Assembly (NCBI RefSeq): GCF_002234595.1
Contig: NZ_NMUL01000079.1
Coordinates: 1 to 33,390, forward strand
Source: Amycolatopsis vastitatis
GTDB lineage: Bacteria > Actinomycetota > Actinomycetes > Mycobacteriales > Pseudonocardiaceae
Length of the DNA: 33,390 nucleotides
Reading direction: 5' to 3'
Shown here: piece by piece, positions 8,055-15,219 of the stretch
Position numbering within the stretch: the first letter of the stretch is position 1
Layout of the letters: every line of letters starts with the position of its first letter
Notes under the pieces: model-generated
Databases searched by the model: none
The model's input: only the letters and a program-made list of their open reading frames with translations
What the model was told of the DNA's origin: nothing
Position numbers and translations under genes: made by a program

Positions 8055-8873
8055 TCAGCGGACGGTCAGGACCGCCCGGGTGTGGCGATCGGCCAGCACG
8101 GGGTGGCTGGTGTGGCGGTCGTCGTCGGCGATGAGTACGCGCACGCTGAAGCGGGGCGGGCCACCGTCGAGGTCGGTCCATCCGTAGAGGGCGGGCAGGC
8201 TGGCCAGGGCGTCGCGGGCGAGGTCGGCGGGGGGGTCGCCGTCGCGGTAGCCAAGGACCTCGATCTCCAGCTCGACGGCCGAGGTGTCGGCGGTGACGGC
8301 GTACCGCAGCTCCGGTGCCAGCCGCAGGCGCAGCGCGGCGAGTTCGGGTGGTGTTCCCGGGCCTGGTGGCAGGGTGAGGTCGGCCAGGATCCGCATGCCC
8401 AGTTCGTCGATGTCGTCGCAGTGGGTTCGGCCCAGCAGCGGGCCGTAGCGGCGGGCGGTGGTGTCGGCGGCGTCGATCCCGGTGTAGCCGCAGGTGTCGC
8501 GACCGGGCGGGAACACCACCGGGGCCTCGTCCGGACTGGGTGGGACGTAGTCGCCCGCGCGGGCCGACCACCGCTGCCCGCGCGGGCAGGTCCAGACGGC
8601 GCCGTCGTCGAAGGCATACGTTCGGTCGGTGCCGTGGCTGGTCGGCCACAACCACTGCCACCTCGAGGATGGCGGGCTGGTGGCGTACCCCGCCTCTTCT
8701 CGGTGGATGGTGGCGCAGAGGCGCTCGACTCGCCGGCGGAACTCGTCCGCGGTGCCCGCTCGTTCGATGGCGACGAGGCTGGTGCAGGCACAGTGGTTGA
8801 GGTCGATCGAGGCGACCCAGTCGGCGTCCGTGCCGCGTCCGAGGTAGAAGTCGCAGGTGGTCGGACAGTTCAT
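8055..8873 (-). CDS. DFYxGxG-family protein, paralogue A, with a C-terminal extension
   Basis: The product is 272 residues. The first 20 residues hold the family signature (CDFYLGRGTDADWVASI), and residues near 70-90 hold the second block (WQWLWPTSHG followed by TYAFDDGAVW). This matches paralogues B (8870-9358) and C (10132-10620). Unlike them it carries about 150 extra residues after the shared part. It contains Cys7, Cys28 and Cys30 in the N-terminal part and CP/CG near the middle. The start overlaps the stop of paralogue B as ATGA, so A and B are translationally coupled and probably act together. No catalytic motif is recognised. Confidence 0.85.
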   Translation of the reverse strand: MNCPTTCDFYLGRGTDADWVASIDLNHCACTSLVAIERAGTADEFRRRVERLCATIHREEAGYATSPPSSRWQWLWPTSHGTDRTYAFDDGAVWTCPRGQRWSARAGDYVPPSPDEAPVVFPPGRDTCGYTGIDAADTTARRYGPLLGRTHCDDIDELGMRILADLTLPPGPGTPPELAALRLRLAPELRYAVTADTSAVELEIEVLGYRDGDPPADLARDALASLPALYGWTDLDGGPPRFSVRVLIADDDRHTSHPVLADRHTRAVLTVR

Positions 8874-9358
8874 CGGGGTGCTCCAGCGGGAGTAGGGAGT
8901 CCTGTGGCGGGGTCGCGCATCAGGGGCATCGGCACCGACGGTGGCGCGGCCGGGTCATGTAGCCAGGCCGCCAGGTCGGGCGGGCCGAGCGGATCGTCGC
9001 CTTCGGGCAGGTCCGGGCAGCGGGGATTGATCCGGTGCCACGCCACGCCGCCGCCCACGGTCATGAACACCGCCTTCTCGCCCGGGTCGAACGCGACGAT
9101 CCAGCTCGAGATGTGGCTGGTCCACCACGGCCACGGCCAGCCGCCCCGACGCGGGTAGGCGTCGCCGAGTTCCTCGCAGGCCCAGACGACGAGCAGGTCG
9201 TCGACGGCGTCGCGGTAGGTCTCCTCGTCGGTGCTGGTCAGTGCCAGCCGTCCGGGCGGGACGGCGAGCACGTCCTCGGGGTGCGCGTCGCCTGCGATCG
9301 AGCCGAGCCACTCGGCGCTGGTGCCGCGCCTGAGGTAGAAGTCCGTCTTGGTCGACAT
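8870..9358 (-). CDS. DFYxGxG-family protein, paralogue B
   Basis: The product is 162 residues. It shows the N-terminal block TDFYLRRGTSAEWLGSI, a helical segment (ETYRDAVDDLLVVW), then GWPWPWWTSH followed by WIVAFDPG, and a Pro-rich tail with PPDLAAWLHDP. Paralogue C has the same order and nearly the same length. Two adjacent ATG codons (9361 and 9358) overlap the stop of the upstream membrane peptide gene; I chose 9358 because GGGAG is then six bases upstream. The frame is open far beyond, but that part is shadow. The compact all-soluble sequence rich in Trp suggests a small ligand- or protein-binding fold; this is inference. Confidence 0.85.
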   Translation of the reverse strand: MSTKTDFYLRRGTSAEWLGSIAGDAHPEDVLAVPPGRLALTSTDEETYRDAVDDLLVVWACEELGDAYPRRGGWPWPWWTSHISSWIVAFDPGEKAVFMTVGGGVAWHRINPRCPDLPEGDDPLGPPDLAAWLHDPAAPPSVPMPLMRDPATGLPTPAGAPR

Positions 9359-9603
9359 CATCGGCTCCCGGTCAGCTGGGGCGGCGCGTACGGGTTCCCC
9401 GCGCCCCGCCCCGGGCCCGGGGCGGGAACGCACGCGTAGGGATCGGGCGGGAAGTGCGGCACGGGCGCGAGATGGTGGCCGGGATCGTGGTGGTCCCCGA
9501 ACGCGCGGCCGAGGAGGTAGGCCAGCACGATGACCGGGGTCCACGGTCCGGGTAGCACGATGGCCAGCACGGTCCACATGAGACGGGTATTGGTGTCTTG
9601 CAT
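9358..9603 (-). CDS. Small single-pass membrane protein
   Basis: The product is 81 residues. The ATG at 9603 is preceded by GGGAGAGGAA, a good ribosome site. Residues about 9-32 form one hydrophobic segment (MWTVLAIVLPGPW then VIVLAYLLG), followed by a Pro/His-rich tail of 45 residues. Its stop overlaps the start of paralogue B, so the two are coupled. It is the only clear membrane protein in the cluster, so it may anchor or recruit cluster products to the membrane; that is inference. Easily missed because the reading frame is open much further upstream. Confidence 0.75.
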   Translation of the reverse strand: MQDTNTRLMWTVLAIVLPGPWTPVIVLAYLLGRAFGDHHDPGHHLAPVPHFPPDPYACVPAPGPGRGAGNPYAPPQLTGSR

Positions 9604-9638
9604 GGGATTGTTCCTCTCCCTAGATCCGGGCAGTCGGG

Positions 9639-10082
9639 TCAGGTGAAGGTGGGGACGCTGCCTAGGGTCGCCACGACCTCGGCGACGGCAGCGGGGACGT
9701 CCATGACGGCGAACACGGCGTAACCTCCGAGTTCGGTGTTGGCGGTCGCCGCGACCCGGGCGCACAGCACGGCATCGCAGCGGCCGAGGTTCCACCGCTC
9801 GAACGAGATCCCGGCGTCGGTGAGCAGCCGCCACGCGGCGGGGCAGTACAGCCGCAGCACCTGCGACCACGCGTGCTCGGGGACGTCGGCGTGGCCGCAG
9901 TGCAGCGCCGCCACCACCGACACGGTCGAAGCGTTCCCGGTGAGGATGTAGGACCAGTTCGGGTCGAATTGCTCGACCGGGCGGGACCTCTTCCACCGCC
10001 CGGTCAGGGCGGGCAGAATCTCGCCGGCCTCGGGTTCGGCGGAGTGGTAGAGGTTCCAGGGGATTTGCATGAAGGTGGTCAT
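9639..10082 (-). CDS. Hypothetical protein of unknown function
   Basis: The product is 147 residues, with no membrane segment, Trp and Cys present, and two Ala/Val-rich strands or helices near the C-terminus. The leader carries GAAAGGAC upstream of the ATG, a sequence also present before three other genes of this cluster (12285, 15163, 16359). A 7-bp inverted repeat (10104-10122) lies between it and paralogue C. No family is recognised. A start at Met5 is possible but has no better ribosome site. Confidence 0.75.
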   Translation of the reverse strand: MTTFMQIPWNLYHSAEPEAGEILPALTGRWKRSRPVEQFDPNWSYILTGNASTVSVVAALHCGHADVPEHAWSQVLRLYCPAAWRLLTDAGISFERWNLGRCDAVLCARVAATANTELGGYAVFAVMDVPAAVAEVVATLGSVPTFT

Positions 10083-10103
10083 CGCGGGTTCGTCCTTTCG
10101 GGA

Positions 10104-10122
10104 TCTGGAAGTTGTTTCCAGA
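10104..10122. repeat. Perfect inverted repeat in an intergenic gap of the cluster
   Basis: TCTGGAA, a 5-base spacer GTTGT, then TTCCAGA. It lies in the 49-base gap between paralogue C and the 147-residue gene. It could be an RNA hairpin tuning expression of the downstream genes or a protein-binding site; the sequence alone does not decide. Confidence 0.55.
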
Positions 10123-10131
10123 CAGTTGGGT

Positions 10132-10620
10132 TCAGAACTCCGGCCATCGCAGTGCGAGATCGATGGTGGGTACCGTGGGAGGGCGGTAGAACGGGAGTGG
10201 CACTGCTGGCGGCGCGGTCGGGTTACGCAGCCACGCCGCGAAATCGGGCGGGCCGCACCGCAAGGGCGGGCGGGGGTTGTCGGGGTCGAGGCGGTGCCAG
10301 CGGTCGCCGCCGCCCGCTGTCATGTGCACGCCGCCGTCGGGGCCGGTACGGAAGGTGATGATCCAGTCGTTGCGGTGGCTGGTCGCCCACGCCCACGGCC
10401 ACCCGCGCTGCGGCAGGAACGCGGCGCCGAGCGGCCGGATCGTCCACACCGTCAGCAGATTCTCGACCGCTTTCCGGAAATGCGCGGGGGACCGCGAGGT
10501 GAGCGCGGTACGTCCGTCGTCGACTTTGAGGAGGTTGTCGGGATGGCAGGCGAACATCAGCGACCCGCACCACTGGGCGTTCGGGCCCGTTCCGATGTAG
10601 AAGTCGGTGCGCGTGGCCAT
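10132..10620 (-). CDS. DFYxGxG-family protein, paralogue C
   Basis: The product is 162 residues, the same length as paralogue B. It has TDFYIGTGPNAQWCGSL at the N-terminus, a helix (HFRKAVENLLTVW), GWPWAWATSH followed by WIITFRTG, then GGGDRWHRLDPDNP, and PPDFAAWLRNPTAPPAVP near the end. These blocks match B one for one (GGGVAWHRINPRCP and PPDLAAWLHDPAAPPSVP), so B and C are clear duplicates that have diverged. The ATG at 10620 follows the previous stop by one base (TGAGATG), indicating coupling. Soluble; function unknown. Confidence 0.85.
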   Translation of the reverse strand: MATRTDFYIGTGPNAQWCGSLMFACHPDNLLKVDDGRTALTSRSPAHFRKAVENLLTVWTIRPLGAAFLPQRGWPWAWATSHRNDWIITFRTGPDGGVHMTAGGGDRWHRLDPDNPRPPLRCGPPDFAAWLRNPTAPPAVPLPFYRPPTVPTIDLALRWPEF

Positions 10621-10621
10621 C

Positions 10622-11140
10622 TCACTCGGCCTCCTTGCCGGTGGTAGGCGGGGCGAATTGGCAGTCCGGGCGGTGGCCGGGGTCGCCGTCGAACTCCGGC
10701 GGTGCGGCGTCCGCGCCGTGCTCGCCGAACTCGGGGGCGAGGTGGGCGCCGAGGTCGGCGAGGCCGGCGACGCGTGCCAGCGGAACGCCCGGTGCCTCGC
10801 AGCACGGGCACTCGCCCAGCAGCAGCCACCCCCACATCGGGGTGAATCCGGTCAGGTCGGGAATGAAGCGCCAGCGCGCGCCGTCGTCGCCGTGGACCTC
10901 GATCAGATCTCCCGGCATCCGGCTCGTCCCGATGCCGTAGTGACGGTCGGGGTCATCGCGCACGAGCACCGTGTCGACGGGCACGCCGAGCGCGGTGGCG
11001 ACGTTGGTGGCGGTGACCGCGCGGCGGTCCCAGCGCAGCCGGAGGTTGGCGCGGTCAGCGAATTCCTGCGGTGCGATCTCGCGGGAGCGGCGGGCGGCGG
11101 CGATCGCGCGATCGGTCAGGGACTGAGGTGCCGTGCTCAC
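10622..11140 (-). CDS. Hypothetical protein with a helix-turn-helix-like N-terminus and Cys pair
   Basis: The product is 172 residues. Residues about 10-60 are helical and Arg-rich (FADRANLRLRWDRRAVTATNVATALGVPVDTV) and could form a helix-turn-helix, but the match is weak. Residues about 80-115 hold strands (ARWRFIPDLTG...WGWLLLGECPCCEAPGVPL) with a CPCC motif that may bind metal. The C-terminus is acidic and Pro-rich. One base separates its stop from the start of paralogue C. No family assigned. Confidence 0.75.
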   Translation of the reverse strand: MSTAPQSLTDRAIAAARRSREIAPQEFADRANLRLRWDRRAVTATNVATALGVPVDTVLVRDDPDRHYGIGTSRMPGDLIEVHGDDGARWRFIPDLTGFTPMWGWLLLGECPCCEAPGVPLARVAGLADLGAHLAPEFGEHGADAAPPEFDGDPGHRPDCQFAPPTTGKEAE

Positions 11141-11179
11141 AGTGGGGTCGTTCCTCTCGTCGTGGTCGGTGGGTACTTG

Positions 11180-11572
11180 TCAGGCGTGCGGCCGGGCGGG
11201 CGCGGCGGGTTCGGCGGGCGGCGGACCGAAGACCGGGCCGCCGAACGCGACGGCGAGACGGCAGCCGAGCGAGTCGCGGGCGTGCACGTCCCAGAAGCCT
11301 CGGCAGATCGCCTGCTCCCCGATCGGGATCCCGGCAGCGGGCAGGGTGGCGTGGCAGACGATCCAGCTCCCCCGGCCCAGAGCGGCGCGGACCATCTCCT
11401 CCCGTCGGCCCGGGTCGAGGTGCATCAGGTTTCCGGGCCGGAAAATGCAAGTTCCGCACTTGCGGTCGAGGACGCGCGGGAGACCGCTGCTGTGGTCGAC
11501 GACGTCGCCGACCGGTGACGCGGTCGCGTCGGTCATGGTCGCTGACGTGGGTTTCTGCGCGGGTTGGCGCAT
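11180..11572 (-). CDS. Four-cysteine CxxCIFRPGN-family protein
   Basis: The product is 130 residues. The start at 11572 is set by AGGAGG seven bases upstream; the frame is open a further 650 bases but that part is antisense shadow of the next gene. The motif CGTCIFRPGN (Cys39, Cys42) is followed by a CH at 73-74 and an ICRGFWD at 89-95. This spacing of conserved Cys and the FRPGN and CRGF blocks is typical of a small hypothetical family widespread in streptomycete plasmids, phages and islands. The four Cys could hold a zinc ion or an Fe-S cluster; neither is proven by sequence. Role in the cluster is unknown. Confidence 0.85.
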   Translation of the reverse strand: MRQPAQKPTSATMTDATASPVGDVVDHSSGLPRVLDRKCGTCIFRPGNLMHLDPGRREEMVRAALGRGSWIVCHATLPAAGIPIGEQAICRGFWDVHARDSLGCRLAVAFGGPVFGPPPAEPAAPARPHA

Positions 11573-11604
11573 GGTGGTGCCTCCTTGCTCGGGCGGGCGC
11601 GGGG

Positions 11605-12285
11605 TCAGGCCGGGATAAAACCCAGGAGTCGCGCCAGGTCGGGCGCGATGGCGGTGGCGTGGTCGCGGTGCAGGACGAACCGCATCTCGACGCGCGGCGA
11701 CGCGGTGTAGAGGTCGATCTCGGAGCGGCCGTCGGGCAGCTTGCACGTGGTCTTGTCGTTGTAGGTGGGCGGCGCGAGGTTGACCGGTCCGCCGAAGTGG
11801 TGGGCCATGTCCGCCGCCATCGTCAGGTCTTTCTGCAGTCGTTCCCGGCGGCGGGTGTTGCGGGCGTGGATCCGAGCTGACCAGTAGCGGTAGTCGGGCA
11901 GCACGTTCTTCTCGATGAATTCGGCTGCCTCGCCCACCGGAGCCCGGACCCGGATCGTGACGTCGTGCGGGCGGCGCTCTTGGGGACCCGACCAGCCATC
12001 GGGATCTTCCCGGTTGCGGTCGAGACCGCGTTCCTGTCCGTTCCATCCGGTCGCGTACCGGTCTTCGTCCTCGGGAAGAATGGGCTCGAGGCAGTACGCC
12101 CACGGGCCGTCGCCGTGCACCTCGTGGATGCGGAGAATTTCGCCTGCCGGACCTACCAGGAGCAGGCCGAGGTAGGGGACGACGTCGGAGCGGACCCAGC
12201 GGGCGGTCGCCAGTCCCCACGATCCGTCCAGTTCACCGGTCAGGGCGAAGACGGCGGCAAAGATGCGCTGTTCTCGGGTGGTCAT
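11605..12285 (-). CDS. Hypothetical protein
   Basis: The product is 226 residues. An N-terminal helix is followed by a strand-rich part (PYLGLLLVGPAGEILRIHEVHG) and a strongly charged middle (residues about 75-160, including a RNTRRRERLQKDL helix). The C-terminal part has several beta-like stretches. There is no membrane segment or recognised motif. The leader again has GAAAGGAC, but about 13 bases from the ATG, which is long for a ribosome site. It lies directly downstream of paralogue D, separated by 55 bases that include part of a hairpin. Confidence 0.75.
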   Translation of the reverse strand: MTTREQRIFAAVFALTGELDGSWGLATARWVRSDVVPYLGLLLVGPAGEILRIHEVHGDGPWAYCLEPILPEDEDRYATGWNGQERGLDRNREDPDGWSGPQERRPHDVTIRVRAPVGEAAEFIEKNVLPDYRYWSARIHARNTRRRERLQKDLTMAADMAHHFGGPVNLAPPTYNDKTTCKLPDGRSEIDLYTASPRVEMRFVLHRDHATAIAPDLARLLGFIPA

Positions 12286-12322
12286 GGTGGGTTCGGTGTC
12301 CTTTCGAAGCGAGGCGGTCGGA

Positions 12323-12354
12323 CCTTCTGGCTCTTGCGGGTCAGGGCCAGAAGG
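12323..12354 (-). terminator. Hairpin overlapping the stop codon of paralogue D
   Basis: CCTTCTGGC (12323-12331) and GCCAGAAGG (12346-12354) form a perfect 9-bp stem with a 14-base loop that contains the stop codon of the gene ending at 12341. No U-tract follows. It may be a partial terminator or a site protecting the transcript 3' end inside the operon. The assignment as terminator is tentative. Confidence 0.5.
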
Positions 12355-13330
12355 GGCGCGGGTCGGTCACGACGGTGACGGTGCCCGGGGGCCGTTGCCG
12401 CGTCCGGCTGGCCGGAAGGTCGTACGCGGAAACGGGGTGGTCAAAATAGCCGAAACGGCAGTCGCCAGAAACGATCTGGTTTGTCCAGTTGTGGGCCTGG
12501 ATAGTGGCGTTGAGTTCCTGGAAAGCGCGGCTGTGATCGGACCAGTTGCCGGACTCGTCAGGGCCCTGGTCGGCGAGGCCGAACAGCAACAGGCGGATCT
12601 CGTTGAGGGTGGTGTTGACGACAGCGGCGTAGCGGATGTGCGACCAGATCGCCGAGTCGTCACGTCGGCCGAGGGTGGTCAGCTCGGCCATGATCCATAC
12701 GGCCAGGGCGGGCAGGTCGAGGGCGGCGGTCGCGGGATACGACTCGCCGTACGTTCGGCCCGCCGGCGTGAGTTCCACGCGAGGTGGTAGCCCCGGCGCA
12801 AGGTGGACGGTGTTCCAGTACCCGCCATGGATGGTGTCGTGATAGATGCGGGGCAGGAAGCACAGGACCCGATCGCCATCGAAGGCGTAGCTGTACCAAG
12901 CCCAGCGGGTCGGTTTCGGTACCCGGTGGACTTCGCACTCGCCGCAGTCCTCGTACCCGCCGCAGTCTTCGAAGGGCGTCCCGTCCGGTGGCGGGGCCGT
13001 CAGTGGGTCGGGTTCCAGCGGGCCGCCGTCGCGGAGGTTGGCGTAGCCGTAGCCCGCCGTCGTCCACGCGTCAGCTAACTCCGCAAGCGCGTTGCCGAAA
13101 TCCTCGGCGGTGGCGGCTTCCAGCAGTCGCCTGCCGACGGGCAGGCACGCGAGCGTGAACGGGTCCGGTGGCGTACCGGGTGCGCAGGAGGTGAACACGG
13201 CGCGGGCGGTTGCCCGGTGGCCCCGGCCGAGGAAGAACGCGGCGCGTCCGGTGACGGCGTCGGCGCGTCCGGTCTCGTCGGGGACGGCGTCGACGTTGGC
13301 GGCGGGTGTCGAAGGCGTAGTGGCGAACAT
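12341..13330 (-). CDS. DFYxGxG-family protein, divergent paralogue D
   Basis: The product is 329 residues. The start at 13330 has AGGAGG six bases upstream; an in-frame ATG at 13381 is poorly placed. After a 30-residue leader comes AAFFLGRGHRATARAVF, aligning with the DFYLGRG blocks of A-C, and residues near 165-180 give RWAWYSYAFDGDRVLC, aligning with the W-x-W...AFD block but without TSH. A Cys-rich insert (CGGYEDCGECEVH) precedes it, possibly a metal site. The last 150 residues are a distinct helical domain. It is the largest and most divergent family member and lies immediately after the VWA gene, separated by a strong hairpin. Confidence 0.8.
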   Translation of the reverse strand: MFATTPSTPAANVDAVPDETGRADAVTGRAAFFLGRGHRATARAVFTSCAPGTPPDPFTLACLPVGRRLLEAATAEDFGNALAELADAWTTAGYGYANLRDGGPLEPDPLTAPPPDGTPFEDCGGYEDCGECEVHRVPKPTRWAWYSYAFDGDRVLCFLPRIYHDTIHGGYWNTVHLAPGLPPRVELTPAGRTYGESYPATAALDLPALAVWIMAELTTLGRRDDSAIWSHIRYAAVVNTTLNEIRLLLFGLADQGPDESGNWSDHSRAFQELNATIQAHNWTNQIVSGDCRFGYFDHPVSAYDLPASRTRQRPPGTVTVVTDPRPFWP

Positions 13331-13354
13331 GGATGCCTCCTGGGGTGTCGGTGT

Positions 13355-13388
13355 CCCCGGGGTGGGTGGTTGCCCGCCCACCCCGGGG
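13355..13388 (-). terminator. Strong GC hairpin after the VWA-peptidase gene
   Basis: The arms CCCCGGGGTGGGTGG (13355-13369) and 13374-13388 pair over 15 positions with one T-G wobble around the loop TTGC. It starts five bases after the VWA stop codon and ends before the ribosome site of paralogue D. It could terminate or attenuate transcription, giving more of the ATPase and VWA protein than of the downstream genes, or protect the upstream message. Confidence 0.75.
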
Positions 13389-13393
13389 CTGGT

Positions 13394-15163
13394 TCAGTGG
13401 GTGGCGCGGAGCGCGGCGGTGGCGGCGCGCCCGATTTCCCGCGCGGTGGTTGTCGGATCGGTGAGCGTGTGCACGATGTCGCTCCCGACCAGGTCGGGTT
13501 CGGGGGCAGCACCTTCCGGGGTCAGCCACAACACGGCGCACCCGGTTGCGCGCAATCGCGCGAGGTGTTTCTGGGCGTTGCGGCGGTAGGTCTCGTCGAC
13601 GATGTAGGTGTCGGTCACGATGACCAGCAACCGCGCGGCGTCGGCGTGCGAGAGGTTGAGGGCACCGTCGAGGGCGTTGATCGCTTTGTCGATCGCTTCC
13701 ACGCCGTCATTTGCGGCGAATTCCGTCACTGCGCGGGGCGGACTGCCGGGGTGGGTGATCGGGCGGACGTAGCGACCGAAGATCACGGTGGCGGTGGTGG
13801 CGGGCACCCGGGTGTTGTGGGCGGCGTGGGCAAGGATCCAGGCGGCCGAGGCCACCGGTCCGGCGAAGGCTTTCATGGAACTGGACACGTCGCACGCGAT
13901 GCCGAGCCGAAGTGGTGGCGTGGGCACGGTCGTGCGGTTGGTGCGGATGAACGGTTCGGCGGTGGGTATCGTGCCCGCCGCGCGTTGCGCGGACGCGGCC
14001 ACCGCGCCCCGCACCCGCAGCCGCCCCGGGGGGATGACCGAGGTCGTCTTGGTCTCGGCCCGTTCCCGCACTCCGGCGGTGTCCAACGTGCGGGCAAGGT
14101 GCTGCGCGGCGGCGCGTTCGGCGCCGCTCGGCGCACGGGTGCCCAGGGTGGCGGTGCTGCCCGTCCGGCTGCCGCCGCCGGAGAACACCGCTCGCGCGAT
14201 GTGCGCGGCTGCCTCGCGGGCGGCCTCGTCGCGGGCGGCGGCTTCCAACCGTTCGGTGATCGGGTCGGTGGGTGCGGTTTCGGTGCTCACCGTTGCCGCG
14301 ATGGTGCCGACAGCGTCGGTGACCGCCGTGGCCAGCGGTGACGGTTCGGCGTCCCCCGGGTCGGCGTCGCCCGGGTCAGCGTCGCCCGGTTCGCCGTCCC
14401 CGGAGGTGGTGCTCGTCGGGTCGGCGTCGTCGGGGTCGGTGCCGATGGCTTCGCACCAGCGCCGCCCGAGTTCGATCATCGTGTGGGCGTCGTCGTCGGC
14501 GGTGCGGTGTGCTTCTCGCCAGATCGCGCGCAGGATGTCCAGGGTGTCGGCACCGAGAATGCCCTCGACCGTCGACGCGACGGTGGCCGTTTCGCGGGCG
14601 TTGAGGACTCCGCCGTCCACGCGCGCCAGCAGCAGCGCCGCCGTCCGTGCCGCGCTGGGTTTGGACATGGTGAGCGCCTTCGCGTCGGTGTCGGCGAGGA
14701 TCAAGTTGGTGGCGCTACCTCGTAGCCAGTACCGGTCTGCGGGGCGGCGTCGGAGCTGTTGCGCTTCCATGCGGGACTCTTCCAACAGCTCCGCCGCCGC
14801 CACCGCCCCGGGCGGGGCGTCCTCGGGTGCGCGCCATCGCGAGTGGGCGGCGTGCCCGCATTCGTGGGTCAGCAGCCCCCATAGGGTGCGGTAGCGCTTG
14901 CGGTCCCCGATGCGGTGGGGGGCGACCGTTGCCGGGTCGACCCCGGGGGCGAGGTGGACGCCGTCGACCTCGATCGTGGCGAGGTCCGGGAAAAAGCATG
15001 CCGGCGCGCCGTGCCCCGCCCCCGGGGCGACGGTGACCACGAGGTCGTCGCGGTCGGCGATGGCGGGGACCTCGTCCCCGAACGCGGCGGACATGCTCAG
15101 CCACCCGGGCGGGGCAGGGAACACGGCGGTGGGGGCGGCGGCGGGGGCTATGTGCGCGGTCAT
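13394..15163 (-). CDS. VWA-domain protein with an HExxH metallopeptidase motif (MoxR partner)
   Basis: The product is 589 residues. Residues 100-104 are HECGH inside LLTHECGHAAHS, the HExxH zinc signature, followed by EESRMEAQ at 129-136, which could supply the third zinc ligand. Residues 250-275 are an acidic Gly-Asp-Pro repeat. The C-terminal third is a von Willebrand A domain with the metal-ion-dependent adhesion site DVSSS at 425-429 and a later TDT at 517-519. CobT-like VWA proteins act with CobS/MoxR AAA+ ATPases, and the ATPase gene lies just upstream (56-base gap). The MIDAS would bind a metal and a partner or substrate while the ATPase remodels it. An active protease site and VWA in one protein suggests regulated proteolysis or zinc-dependent substrate handling; that is inference. 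Confidence 0.9.
   Translation of the reverse strand: MTAHIAPAAAPTAVFPAPPGWLSMSAAFGDEVPAIADRDDLVVTVAPGAGHGAPACFFPDLATIEVDGVHLAPGVDPATVAPHRIGDRKRYRTLWGLLTHECGHAAHSRWRAPEDAPPGAVAAAELLEESRMEAQQLRRRPADRYWLRGSATNLILADTDAKALTMSKPSAARTAALLLARVDGGVLNARETATVASTVEGILGADTLDILRAIWREAHRTADDDAHTMIELGRRWCEAIGTDPDDADPTSTTSGDGEPGDADPGDADPGDAEPSPLATAVTDAVGTIAATVSTETAPTDPITERLEAAARDEAAREAAAHIARAVFSGGGSRTGSTATLGTRAPSGAERAAAQHLARTLDTAGVRERAETKTTSVIPPGRLRVRGAVAASAQRAAGTIPTAEPFIRTNRTTVPTPPLRLGIACDVSSSMKAFAGPVASAAWILAHAAHNTRVPATTATVIFGRYVRPITHPGSPPRAVTEFAANDGVEAIDKAINALDGALNLSHADAARLLVIVTDTYIVDETYRRNAQKHLARLRATGCAVLWLTPEGAAPEPDLVGSDIVHTLTDPTTTAREIGRAATAALRATH
14342..14398 (-). repeat. Short tandem repeat coding for Gly-Asp-x-x-Pro units
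   Basis: About three and a half copies of a 15-base unit within the VWA gene encode GDGEP, GDADP, GDADP and GDAEP. It forms a flexible acidic hinge between the HExxH domain and the VWA half, and its length may vary between strains by slippage. Confidence 0.7.
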
Positions 15164-15219
15164 CGGGGCGTCCTTTCGCGATGTCGGCGGGTTTGTCCGG
15201 GAAGGTGGCGCGCGCGGTG

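Noticed and set aside
11573..12220. Long N-terminal extension of the CIFRPGN gene
   Set aside because: A perfect AGGAGG ribosome site supports the start at 11572, and the extension is antisense-frame shadow of the 11605-12285 gene.
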